This document shows positions 23,000 through 33,634 of a stretch of DNA of 51,000 nt, piece after piece. The notes below the pieces were generated by a model. That model was given only the letters and a program-made list of their open reading frames with translations. It was not told where the DNA came from and did no database searches. The stretch lies in assembly GCA_009760855.2 (NCBI GenBank), contig WPIO01000098.1:140001-191000 (forward strand), given 5' to 3'. Position 1 is the stretch's first letter. The number at the start of each line of letters is the position of its first letter. This DNA comes from Cristatella mucedo (lineage: Eukaryota > Bryozoa > Phylactolaemata > Cristatellidae). The position numbers were made by a program, and so were the translations under genes.

Positions 23000-24700
23000 C
23001 CATCTATGGCAACCACTGCAGTCCACCACAATCCAATCTTATCAGGCTAAAATTGACATGTCATCAGTATTGCCGAGCTCAAAATTTGAGCGGATATTGT
23101 AGTATATCTTTGATTTTATTTATCCACACAATTTCATGTCATTGTGCGAAAGTGCACTCAAGCAAATGGGCTGCAAAGATGGAGGTCGGTATCCAATCCA
23201 AAACAATCTACTGCAAACCATTTTTAGCTCCTCGCATCAACAACAAATCAGCTATATAAATCTAAAATTGGAATATAAATACACTACATTGTAAAATGTA
23301 CCCACTAAATTTCGCGATAATCCTCATACGCTTCTCACGAAGTCCGCTGAAATAGGTTGCAGTGGTCCGGGCCAATAACGCAATAATATATATAAATAAA
23401 TAAGTAAATAAATAAATATATATAACTCCTTTGTGTGGAGCCCAATGAGAACCTAATCTCTATTCAGACGCTTCACATGTGCCACTGGGCTCGAGCCTAC
23501 GACCTCGGTCATCAATTACATTCACCTTGACCTTGGTTGGGGCAAGCACCTAAAACCACTGGGCCAAACCGTTTCGTGCTCAATCCGACAGCACCCAGAA
23601 ATGGCCCGAAATGGCGTGGTAAATATCCCAATCTACTCTAATCCTATGCAAATCAACCTCAAATCGTCAGCATGAAGGTCTAATTTATATTTCATTTAAG
23701 ACTAGACTCAGTTCAAAGTGCACCCACACAGTTTCACTCCACTGTCCGTGCACGTTCTCGTGCGATGCACTGCAACTGAGTGCAAAATCCCGGTTCCATA
23801 CCGAAATCCGGAGTAGAACGACCAGGAAGACTACACTTAAAGCTCTAATAAAAATTGCACGTTGCTCTAATCTTCGTTATTATGCAGACGTGATACATTT
23901 AATAAAGCGCCCTCAGAGAACTCATTCGCTTTCTAGGTATGCTAATACAATGCACTGCAATTGACTGCAATGGTCCGGGCCGATGTCCCAATCTACAACA
24001 GTTCGATACAAAATGCTCCGAAATTGGTTCCCAATGATCCAATTACAGATGCGTACAATTCACGCTGCCTAAAGTGAAACTACGTCATTTTAACAATTGC
24101 GGTCGTACAATCTTGGGCAATGAATGAAAATCTACGGCAACGGCTCGGCAATCCGCAATTGTAAAGACATAATTAGTATTCATTAATTTCGCTTTCAATC
24201 AACGATAATGCGTGGTAATCGACGCAACGGCCAGGAGAAATACACCAATCCATCGCGGAAACTTACAAATAGAGCGACAGCTGCTGGGAGGTCTACATTT
24301 GCTTGTGTATTGCGGCTGGGAGAAAGTCCATTTTTGTGTACTGCAGCTCACTGTATATAAAGTGAACCAACATTATTTCAAGAAATCGCAAATGTACGTG
24401 CGAGGGCAATGTACGGCAGTGGACGGCGGTTGCCTGTCTTCTACCGTGATCCTTTTTAAATGAACTATAAATTGGCTGTTGGAAGATCCAATGATCATGC
24501 CCCGTAACGTTCACAGTGGGTGAACATATCGTCAACCCATTGTGCGCCTTCAACCTTTGAAAATGCATGGCAATTACGGTAATAGCCCGAGAAAATAAGG
24601 CAATCTCTGACCGTCTGTTGCAATTAGACTTAATGTTGGTGGGAGGATGCATAAATTTTCTTGCACATTACAGTGTGCTGTATTAGTAGTGCACCCACGT
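23000..24700. repeat. Decayed tandem repeat of ~180 bp (first block)
   Basis: A box similar to GCAATGGTCCGGGCCAATAC recurs near 23360, 23613, 23793, 23971 and 24147. Other shared boxes follow in a fixed order: CAATCTACxxxAxTTCGATAC, AAATCGxCCTxAAATCG, GTGCACCCACACAxTTTCA and CCACTGTxCGxxC. Spacing is ~176-180 bp except where a SINE-II (23410-23570) interrupts. Copies are heavily mutated. It resembles an old satellite, not a gene. Confidence 0.6.
23410..23570 (-). mobile_element. SINE-II copy
   Basis: On the minus strand: GGTTTGGCCCAGTGGTTTTA (A box), GTCGTAGGCTCGAGCCCAGT (B box), CACATGTGAAGCGTCTGAAT, AGAGATTAGGTTCTCATTGG, then an AT-rich tail. The last part resembles the LINE-A 3' end. Confidence 0.7.
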
Positions 24701-24879
24701 CAGTTCAGCCAATTGCGAGTGTGAACGTTTTAAGGCTTAAGTTCAGTCTTGAATAGTTGTTATAAAATTTACTTCCTTAGTTCTGTCTCGACTTGATCAT
24801 TATAATTACCTTTTGGCTGGGTGACCAAAAAACAGCTAGGCCACTGAAAATGGCTATGAATATGTCTGCAATGCTAGTT

Positions 24880-25780
24880 TTTAAGTCCCAGAGGTTTGAC
24901 CACGCGTCTCCTTTGCTAAAAGAGCTAGGATGGCTACCGTTTGATCAACGGATAATAATAATATTAATTATAGTAATAATGCACTTGATAAAGCACCCTC
25001 AGAGAACTCAATCTTTTTCTAGCCGCTTTAAGTTTGCTGCAAAGGAAACACGGTCAAATGGTGAGTGGTATCATGCTTGATAAAGGACATGAATAGCATG
25101 GTTAGGGGTGACATGCACAGGGTCAGAATGCAAGTGCGATTATTGGCAGCAAGCACAGTGTTAGTACGCAAAAGCACATATAGAAAGAATCACAGGACCC
25201 ACCAAATTCTGTCATAAACAGGTGCGTTTTATATTACACAGCAAAATTCTTTCGCTGACCCACAAGGCCCGCCACGGCTTGGCTCCTCCATACCTAGCTG
25301 AACTGCTGCCCTAATTTTAGCCTCCTCGTGCCCTCAGGTCCTGTGTGGACAATAAAGTAACTGTTCTATTACTCAGCTTAAAGACCGTTGGCGACAAATG
25401 CTTTTAATCTGCCGGTTCTTGGCTTCGGAACTCGCTTCCACTAATCTTATGCAATGACAGCGCTCTCGATGCCGACTATGGTTCATCCTTTCCAGCGGTC
25501 CTGAGCTGCTACTTCTATCCTATCCTTACTCACTACCTCAGCTACTCTCCTGACTCTGCAGCGCTTCTCATTTTCTCTTTGTTGCGTGAGATAAAGTCGG
25601 TTGGCTACTGAATACGCACCGAAAGCTGCTTAGGCTGTAAGTGCGCTATGAAAAGCTCTTCTGCGTAGCACTCACATAGTATTTGTGGCTTTATGGAATC
25701 GCACACGGGATACATTGCATTCATATAGCTCTTGATTCGCACCAATACCATCTCGACGGTGGTGGTAAATGATGGCCAGA
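24880..25780 (+). mobile_element. LINE-B fragment split by a LINE-A insertion
   Basis: 24880-24955 encodes DHASPLLKELGWLPFDQRI (RT C-terminus); the frame content resumes after 25233 with LTHKARHGLAPPYLAELLP and the LINE-B 3' UTR to ~25700. The intervening 24955-25232 is a minus-strand LINE-A 3' end. Degenerate. Confidence 0.75.
24955..25232 (-). mobile_element. LINE-A 3' end inserted in LINE-B
   Basis: AATAATGCACTTGATAAAGC at the tail side, 3' UTR with GGGGTGACATGCACAGGGTC, ending at CATAAACAGGTGCGTTTT. It interrupts the LINE-B RT between the QRI motif and LTHKARHG. Confidence 0.8.
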
Positions 25781-25814
25781 TGACATCGGATCTACTCCCC
25801 CACAAGACAAAGCA

Positions 25815-26250
25815 TCCTACCGCCCGCTTTTCGGAATCTAAATGTTTGCCGACACCTCATACAAATCTCAACACCTCTGGAGACCATATATTTAGTTCGT
25901 AAGCTCCCAAAGCCTGGAACTCACTCCCGACTTGGACCACGACGTCCCCTGACTTGACCACATTTAAAAAGAATTTAAAAACGCACCTATTTATGAAAGA
26001 ATTTAGTGGGTCCATGCGATTTATCCTTTATGTGCTTTTACGTGCTGACACTTTTGCATGCTGCCACTAACCACACCTGCATGTTTGCCCTGTCCATGTC
26101 ACCCCTAACTACGGTATTCATATTGTTTATCAAGCATAATATTTCCACTCACCATTCAATCGTATTTCGTTTGCAGCAAATGTAAAGCTCCTAGAAAGAA
26201 ATCGAGTTCTCTGATGGCGCTTTATCAAGTTTATTATGATTATTAATAAG
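25815..26250 (+). mobile_element. LINE-A 3' end
   Basis: Starts in the RT end (AAAGCCTGGAACTCACTCCC, TTTAAAAACGCACCTATTTA) and runs through the 3' UTR to GGCGCTTTATCAAG and TTATTATGATTATTA. Plus orientation, right after LINE-B. Confidence 0.8.
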
Positions 26251-27145
26251 AAACCTCATCCGCTTTGGAATATGGGCACTCCCAGCTCATGCCCATTCCG
26301 CACAAATCACCATGCAGAGAGACTGCAGTATTCCCTTAGCTATCCTCTGGTTGCAGTTGTCCTTCGATAGCAGTAGCACATTGTGGACATTTAAAGCAAA
26401 GGTCAGCAAAAGTCAAAGGTCAGCTTATCAAAAAGCATCATTCGCATAGTGATGACGATTCGTAGTAGCTATCCGCAGGAGTTTGATGTGGGCTAATTAC
26501 AATGGCCTCGATTCAGGACTCGGTTCCACGACCTTGGCAGTGAACTGTGAGACAATTACTACAGCACTGCTCGTGAAGCATCCCAATTCAGCAATCCACA
26601 TTTTAAAATCTCTCTACCTTAACTAGTGTAAACTCGTTCATCAAAAAGTTAGCTAGCACGAAACAACGTTGCATTTGATAATGACAAATGTTTTGCCAAC
26701 TCCAAGGTTTCATTGCCAGCTGAGTCCACTCCCAAATGGAAATGTGATAACATATCATTAAGTTAGATCAAACCAGCTGTAGTTTTGTGCTTTATTACAA
26801 TGATGGATGGACTGGAATGTGTCTTCATTAAAGCATAGCTAGAACGCTTGGTAAGTAAATGTCATCACACCCCAATTAGACACCGCGCCCAAATAGACGC
26901 CACGCGATCAATCATTTGGTAATACAATGCAATCAGGAAGTTTGAGAAAAACTGATTATGACATATCAAATTGGAGCTTAAACATATAATCGACCTCTAC
27001 AAGATGGAAAAACTTATTAGAAGCTGCTGCAGCTTCTACTGTAAGCGTTAAACATTGTAGCAAATATTCACGATTCGTGGTAAAAATGATAATAAGATGT
27101 AAGGTGTAAGATGTAAGAACGATGAGTAATTTTTGCTGTAGTTTA
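26251..27145. other. Unassigned; possible old SINE
   Basis: Around 26495-26575 a stretch with CTCGATTCAGGACTCGGTTC and CACGACCTTGGCAGTGAACT looks like a decayed tRNA-type head on the minus strand. The rest is unassigned AT-rich DNA. Confidence 0.35.
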
Positions 27146-27149
27146 GTTT

Positions 27150-27330
27150 AGTTCTATTCTAGTAACTGTTCTCGTGACTGTGCTGCGTTTCTCACTTTCT
27201 CTTTGTTGCGGGAGATAAATTCTGTTGGCTACCGAATGCGTGCCGAAAGCCGCTTAGGCTGCGATTGGGCTAAACAAATTTCTCCTGTGTTACACCCACA
27301 CAGTCTTTGTGGCTTTGTCTAATTGCAGAC
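27150..27330 (+). mobile_element. LINE-B 3' UTR fragment
   Basis: CTCACTTTCTCTTTGTTGCG, GTTGGCTACCGAATGCGTGC, GAAAGCCGCTTAGGCTG, CACACAGTCTTTGTGGC, as in 28440-28600. Confidence 0.78.
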
Positions 27331-27539
27331 GGCGATTAATTAAATTACATAAGGCAACACGCGGCAGTCGATGACATTGGCCTGGGAAAATACAGGAATT
27401 GTTAATGGTACAATAAAAATAGACCTAAGGCTGACGCTCTTATTTAGATTTTTCAATGGTGTATACTCTATTTGGGTGCAGCCCATAGTGCCGTTGTTAG
27501 TGCTAGCTCTCAGCATCTCAGGTCTCAGCATCGCAATTG

Positions 27540-27800
27540 ATGGCGATGGCCCTTAACAATACCGCAATTTTTTGCAATCCACCGCAAATTGAGGCTGCGT
27601 ATTGCTAATGTACATATAAGGCATTAAATCGCTGTTTACAAATTTTTAGTTATTTCATTTGATCCTAATGGTTGCGGGTAATTTTGGGCAATGCACAGCA
27701 ATCAATCGCCAATCTTCGGGCCAAGGCAAAATTTTATTACAATAATTTTCAAATCGTCCACGAATTGCAAACTGTAATTCTCATGACATAGTTGAAAAGG
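27540..27800. repeat. Possible copies of the ~180-bp decayed repeat
   Basis: AATACCGCAATTTTTTGCAA, TGGGCAATGCACAGCAATCA and CGGGCCAAGG resemble boxes of the repeat at 23000-24700. The match is weak. Confidence 0.35.
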
Positions 27801-28125
27801 AAATTTGTATGCACGTTTGCAGGCAATCTAAAATTGTCCAAGTCATTTCGCACGTTATCAAAGCGGTTTTTATCAACCTTTAGGGCCATATTATGCTTTT
27901 GCAACAAACGTAGACCACTTCCAACTGATTGTCAGGGAATATTTAGTGATTTGGCGACGATGTGAGTCCTTTTGTAATGTGATATGGCGAAGTGCCAGAA
28001 ATTGCATTCGGAAGCATGCATTGCATCAACATGCATAAGCTGGTTTCTCTGTAGTTACTCATCGGAGGGAAACTTATAGTTTTGAAACTCTTATGAGCAG
28101 TCACTTAAACCTGTCCCTCAATTCC
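27801..28125. other. Unassigned DNA
   Basis: AT-rich, nothing recognised. Confidence 0.4.
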
Positions 28126-28129
28126 ATGC

Positions 28130-28620
28130 AGCACCTCAATGTCTACATTCAAGGAGGTCACCTGCGACCTCGTGATTAAGTTCATATCACAAGAACTGCT
28201 GCTTCAGTTTCAGCCTGTTCGCGCCCTCAGGTCATGTGTGGACAATAAATTAGCTGTCCCATTCCTCCGCTTAAAGACAGTTGGCGACAGAAGCTTTGGC
28301 TCTGCAGGTCCTAGACTGTGGAACTCGCTTCCACAATTCTTAAGCAACGACAGCTACTCTTCTACTGCCGACTATGACTCATCCTTTTCAGCGGTCCTGA
28401 GCTGCTACTTCCATGCTACTCACTACTTCAACTGCTCTCCTGACTCTGCTATGCTTCCCACTTTCTCTTTGTTGCGTGAGACGAAGTCTGTTGGCTACCG
28501 AATGCGTACCGAAAGCCGCTTAGGCTGTGAGTGCGCTCTACAAAACTCTCCTGCGTAACACCCACATGGTCTTTATGACTTTGTGGATTTACAGACGGAG
28601 ATACATTGCATTACATTACA
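28130..28620 (+). mobile_element. LINE-B fragment: RT C-terminus and complete 3' UTR
   Basis: Encodes ALRSCVDNKLAVPFLRLK, TVGDRSFGSAGPRLWNSLPQ, the L2/CR1 RT end, then a long non-homologous tail and a 3' UTR ending ACGGAGATACATTGCATTAC. This copy defines LINE-B: its 3' terminus is (ACATT)-like, unlike the (ATT)n of LINE-A. Confidence 0.85.
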
Positions 28621-28864
28621 ATCAATACCGACTCAGTGGGTAACGAGCGCAGGGTCGATAATTCGAAAGCAAACTCGCATCGCGCTCAATTGAGTATGCT
28701 ACAGCAATCGAAGAGGTCGCACTGATAGATATAACGATCGGTTATCGACGATCTCTGGCTCGTAACGTGCAGCGAATCAGGAAATGCGTAGCACGCAAAA
28801 GCACACCAGAAAAAAAGACATATTAGCTGAGGCAAAAGGAAAACTGACCATAATAGAAGCGTCC

Positions 28865-29215
28865 TCAGCTGCTTGGCCTGATGGGGGGAGTAGATCTGTG
28901 AGATATGCTGGAGCCAAAGAATGAAGGGACCTAAAAGTGAGCGACAAAACTTTGAAGTCGATCCGTTGCTGGACTGGTAGCCTGTGCAGGTCGGCGAGAA
29001 GTGGAGTAATGTGGCAACTGCAACGCTCACGACAGACAAGCCTAGCTGCAGAGTTTTACACCAGCTGCAATTGCATGATCGCACATGCTGGTAGGCCAGT
29101 AAGCACTGAGTTGCAGAAGTCGAGACGGGATGTCACGAATGCATGGACCAACTTGGACGTGGTATCCTTATCTAAACAAGCCCGAATTTTAGCAATGTTA
29201 TGAAGCTGAAAAAAA
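28865..29215 (-). mobile_element. LINE-A internal RT fragment
   Basis: Minus-strand frames encode FQLHNIAKIRACLDKDT, VTSRLDFCNSVLTGLP and broken downstream RT. The 3' UTR and tail are absent, so this is a rearranged piece and not a simple 5' truncation. Confidence 0.8.
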
Positions 29216-30480
29216 GAGTAGTCTAAGCCGAAGCTATCTTGTACCATTCCGTTGGACTTAAAAGTGCCGGATCTCGTCGAATATACAGCATGACATGTTC
29301 CCACAATTCCGGAGCTTGATTGTTGCAGGTGCATGCAAAGTTAACTTATCAAATAAATGTTTTATTTTCTTTTAAGGTAAGGCTCCGTTAGAACCGAGTG
29401 TATTGCATATTATGAGGGCATTAGCATATTTCTAAAGTATGTAGTGTAGATTTTGTCCAAAAAGCTATTTATTTAAACTCGGAGAAACGTGACCTGGGGC
29501 ATGTCGGCCAGTAGTTGGAGAGATCCCCCCAGAATGTCCGCCAGTAATGGGAGTAATCCCCCAAAGCACATTTGTTAATATTGTACAAAGACCAATTAAA
29601 CGAATGGCATGAAAATTGGCGCAAACAACACTGGTAACATAGGCTATCGTTTGATGTGACATAGCTGCCGCGTTGACTTTCTAATGACCTGTAAAAGTCC
29701 TAGGTCACGTATGGCACTGCAGCTCAGCCATACCTCAGCTTTACCATCAAATCACCAGATTCAATACCAGTCATTGTAAAAAATATAACAAACTCCTCAA
29801 AAGATGCACGACACTTGATTCTACGTTAAACGCACCACAAACAAATAAAAAGAAAATTCGGCACCTTAAACTGTTGACTGTCATCATGACCACAGCCCAA
29901 GGAAATTTTGTGTCAGGCACGTCATATGCATGCACACCCATCATGCGTAGATGAACCGAGGGTAAACATAGAAACAAGTAAGTCCCACCTATGTTCCAAA
30001 TTTCACACCGATCGGCCGAGTATTGACGAAGCTGTAGAATTGATGAAGCAAACAGTGTTAACAAGCAAAAACCTCTACAATGACCAAGAATGAACACGGA
30101 GTAAGTGCTGGCATGTACCCTGAAGTCCGCAGTGCATTCAGTGGTGAATGCAGTTTTGCAGATGATGTTTATTTAACTTTCTAGAGGAGCCCAGAGTCTC
30201 AGCGTTCATCAATAGTGATGCAAATTGTGCTTTGACAACGTTTTGCCAGCATCCATCATTGCAGCCTTCATAGCCAAAACTGAAGTTTTGGCGAGTGCAA
30301 ACAAAGAAAACCGACAACCAAGGGACCAATAATGCTGCATTTATTTGCAGGAGAAGCTACAGAATGCACATACCAACAATTTGCTTGAAAAGGTAGTCAG
30401 CTCAGACAGCTGTCAGTGACAGACAGGCAAGTGAGCAACTCGGCTTACTTTCTAGGGGCTTTCTAATCATCTACATACAT
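29216..30480. other. Unassigned, perhaps non-coding part of a DNA transposon
   Basis: Two imperfect ~35-bp direct repeats near 29498-29570 (GTCGGCCAGTAGTTGGAGAG and GTCCGCCAGTAATGGGAGTA). A stretch near 29995 reads CCAAATTTCACACCGATCGG, a phrase common in old animal transposons. It borders a Mutator-like relic and may belong to it; no ends were found. Confidence 0.35.
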
Positions 30481-30599
30481 GGTCCATCACCTGAGCAGTA
30501 CGCTGTATCCAGGTTTTGCCTTTGCACAGGCTTCCTATGTACACCTTGGTTCTTGAGGTTGTATTTCGCCTTTGGTACATCAGCTGTCTTGGATTTTCT

Positions 30600-31660
30600 G
30601 TCGTGACCCTTCATGAACAACCTCATATACCTTCCCCAGGAATGCCTAACCTTGTGAACACTGGGATACGACCACGCATCCCTTCATTCTTCTGCAAGCC
30701 GGCATCAGCCACTGCCAGTAGAACTGCTGACAAGCCGCCTGTATATTCAGTCTTTTGAGCCTCTGTCCAGATTAGGTTATGGAGGGACTCATTATAATCT
30801 TGGATGTGACCATGCAAACATATTTTTTAGAAGGTCATCAGGTAATCGGTCCTCATACACACAGATCCTTTGCTGCTGGTTTTATCTTCGGTTTTAGCAC
30901 GTGATGTCTCGATTTTGCACGGTCATTCACCGTATTAGTTGCAACAGCTTTCTCATAGGGACATTCAGACGACGCACCTTTCGTGCAGAACCCATGATCT
31001 GGCTCCTGATTCGTGGAGAAAGTATGGTAAACAGATTTCCACACATCCTTCCTCAAGCCTTCTAGATTATCTGTATTCTCTCTCACCGAAAAGACTCACG
31101 GGAAAAGTGTTGCTGCAACCTACTGGCTATTCGGCCAGTTAGCCCACCCTGTCCACCGAACCCGGCCTTCACCTTCACCTCTGGGTGAATTCGCTATCGT
31201 TGCTTTCAGGTTTGACAAAGTAGTGCTCAGCCTCTTACTGACTTGTGCTATAATAATAATAATAATAATATTGCACTTGATAAAGCGCCCTCAGAGAACT
31301 TAATCTCTTTCTAGGCGCTTTACATTTGCTGCAAAGTGATACGCAATAGAATAGTAAGTAAAATCATGCTTGAAAAACAAACAAAATGAATAACATGGTT
31401 AGGGGTTACATGCACTGGGTCAGCATGCTATGCACTCCAGTTTCGTAAATTCTGTCTCTCCATGCGGTTTGGCTTTGCTTACACTTTGCCAAGCTTTTGA
31501 ATCACCAGCCCCTAGATACCTAACATACCGTGCTCCACGGGTTTCTGGCGAGCGTTCGAACATACGTTTTGCCCCTTCCCCCTCCGTTGCATCACTTGTG
31601 CCACTGAATTTTTTATCGCAGTCATGCTCTCCTCGTTTACCAGCGATTGCCACGATAAAC
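30600..31660 (-). pseudogene. Mutator-like transposase relic, split by LINE-A
   Basis: The minus strand has broken frames in the order of the Mutator-like transposase domain family: AKRMFERSPETRGARYVRYL and GDSKAWQSV then FTKLECIA (31653-31420), VSKRLSTTLSNLK (~31220), ENTDNLEGLRKDVWKSVYH then EPDHGFCTKGASSECPY (31086-30960), and HGHIQDYNESLHNLIWTE (30817-30760). Several frameshifts and stops separate the pieces, so it cannot encode an active enzyme. A 187-bp LINE-A 3' end sits between LECIA and VSKRL. The family name is from memory of the conserved phrases (MFERSxExRGLRYxxYxGDGDSK; TQNxNES). Confidence 0.72.
31243..31430 (-). mobile_element. LINE-A 3' end inserted in the Mutator-like relic
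   Basis: (AAT)n, TTGCACTTGATAAAGCGCCC and the 3' UTR up to GGGTCAGCATGC. The flanks share GCTAT (31238-31242 and near 31428), consistent with a short target duplication or microhomology. Confidence 0.82.
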
Positions 31661-31674
31661 GAGGGGGTGTTTAT

Positions 31675-31705
31675 ACATATATATATATATTTTTTAATAT
31701 TTAAA
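31675..31705. repeat. (TA)n microsatellite
   Basis: Short TA run followed by T/A-rich sequence. Confidence 0.8.
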
Positions 31706-32050
31706 AAAACAATTGCATCTTAGCCGGATGAGCCCTGCCGAGGGGGCCGGGGAAAGGGGCTACCCGCGCCTCAAAAGTTAAGGCTTCGGCCTGCAAGAAT
31801 TAATATTCTTGCAGCAAGAGCGGCTCGTGCGTTGCCAATAGATACGTATCTGCGCATCGCGCCCAGCATGCACTGGGGCCTTAACCAGTCGAAGAGAACT
31901 GTGCCGGAAACCATTCCTACTGGCGAAAAATGTCATGTCAGCTATTCTCGACTCAGGAGGAAGTGTTCTACAGAAGTCTGCACCGAAGACAGTTGCGGTC
32001 GTCGTGTTTGTCATGATCGCTAGTTGACCACTGACCACGGTTTCACCACG
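31706..32050. other. Unassigned DNA with a small hairpin
   Basis: A perfect 10-bp stem with 4-nt loop at 31791-31814 (arms CTGCAAGAAT and ATTCTTGCAG). No gene is recognised. Confidence 0.5.
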
Positions 32051-32189
32051 AACGTGCTTAGGGTCACTTCCGACGGACATGGCTCGAGCTGCAGACGAGA
32101 GCAGCTTCAGATTCCTTGTGCACCGACAAAAGGCTTCGAACTTTGGACCCTGCCTACATCGGAACTTCAACTGCACAGTTCCATTAATA

Positions 32190-32324
32190 AGCAGGCGGTG
32201 GCCTCCTCGAGTGCCCTCAGGTCCTGTATGGGCAATACATTAGCTGCTCCATTCCTCCGCTTGAAGACAGAAAAAAGAGCGACCATGCTGATTGCTGAAC
32301 TGAAAAAATACCTATGCTTTTTTA
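32190..32324 (+). mobile_element. LINE-B RT fragment
   Basis: Encodes SALRSCMGNTLAAPFLRLKT, matching 28225-28280, then diverges to ELKKYLCFFKLLH (RT end). It runs directly into a perfect hairpin. Confidence 0.68.
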
Positions 32325-32376
32325 AGCTGTTGCATTAGCGCAAGAGGATAGCTCCTCTTGCGCTAATGCAACAGCT
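32325..32376. repeat. Perfect 24-bp stem hairpin with 4-nt loop
   Basis: Arms 32325-32348 and 32353-32376 are exact reverse complements; the loop is TAGC. Confidence 0.92.
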
Positions 32377-32640
32377 ATAACCGGAGTTAGGGAATGCTCT
32401 ATTTCGGGGAATACTCCGGAGTCGGGAATATCCCGTACATGAGTGGCAGGGCGCAGGCTGTGCCACTTGCATACACTTTACCGGAAGGTGAGGTGTTTAC
32501 GCTAATTCCAAAAGCAGCAAGCGTACACAATAGAGCTTCAATTTCTTATGAATGGCGTAGTAGACGAGGATTACAATGAAGTCGGCAAATATTTCATGTC
32601 ATTTTGCTAACGCATTCTCATGGTGATGGTCTGCACAGAC
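32377..32640. other. Unassigned DNA
   Basis: No gene or repeat is recognised. Confidence 0.4.
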
Positions 32641-33634
32641 GCCAGCCAGTAACCACGACTTGCATAATCAAAACACTGTTTAATCAACTCCACTGCAATG
32701 CGCCTCAAATCAACCAGCGATAGGTCTCACGAAGCTCCAACTTAGCTCACATTTTACATACACTGCGATTTATATTTAAAATGTACTCGCGATAGTTCGT
32801 AGTACTCCGTGCTCGCGTCTTCGAGCCGTCTCCTGCCACCGAGTGCAGCGGTCCTGGCCAATACCGTAATATACTGAGTTCAACCACAACTCGATACAAA
32901 TCCGATGCGCAAAGCTTCTTCTTGATTGCACATGACAATAAATCTGCGAAACGTGTGCTCGCGCAATTTTGCCAGAGCTTGCTTGGGCATTTTCACGTGA
33001 TGCGCTGCAATCCAATGTACTGCCCTTGGCTAATACCGCAATCCCATTCAACATTTCGCAAATCGACCTGAAATCGGAGCTCCAAGGCTCACTGTGAATA
33101 CCGTTTCGCTATTTTTAATGTGCACCCACGTAATTTTAATCGACTGTGCGAACTCAAATCTCTAGGCATGGCGATCGACTGCAATGGCCCGGGCCAATAA
33201 AATAGCTCAATATAAATTTTCACAGCCGTTAAAAAGTATCAATATAACTTTAACTCATTGAAAACGTACAATTTCGTGCAATGCATGAAACTCGACGGCA
33301 ACGTACGTCCGATGCAACAATCTTGTGTGATCAGGCGCAGATAGACCAAAGATATGGTCGTCCGAAGCTTCAGACTTGATGCTTGACGCTGTATTTTCAG
33401 AGCAACTGAAAAGACCATTAAAGACGATGATTTTAGGCAATGCGATTCAAGCACCTTCAATGGCCCGGGTCAATACTGCAACCCATCGTAATGCACCCCG
33501 AAACGCCCACGAATGGAGTTCTAAATGCTCAAATTTTGAATGCATGTCGCGGCGCACTGCGGTCAAACTGCACCCTCATAATTTAAATTCATTGCCCACG
33601 AAATCTCGCGCAAAGCTAGGCAATCAGTTACAAT
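32640..33634. repeat. Decayed ~180-bp tandem repeat (second block, left of hAT)
   Basis: Boxes like CGGTCCTGGCCAATACCG (32844), GGCTAATACCGCAATCCC (33027), TGGCCCGGGCCAATA (33187) and TGGCCCGGGTCAATACTG (33463), with AAATCGACCTGAAATCGG and GTGCACCCACGTAATTTT between them. The spacing (183, 160, 276) is consistent with a ~180-bp unit and indels. Confidence 0.6.
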
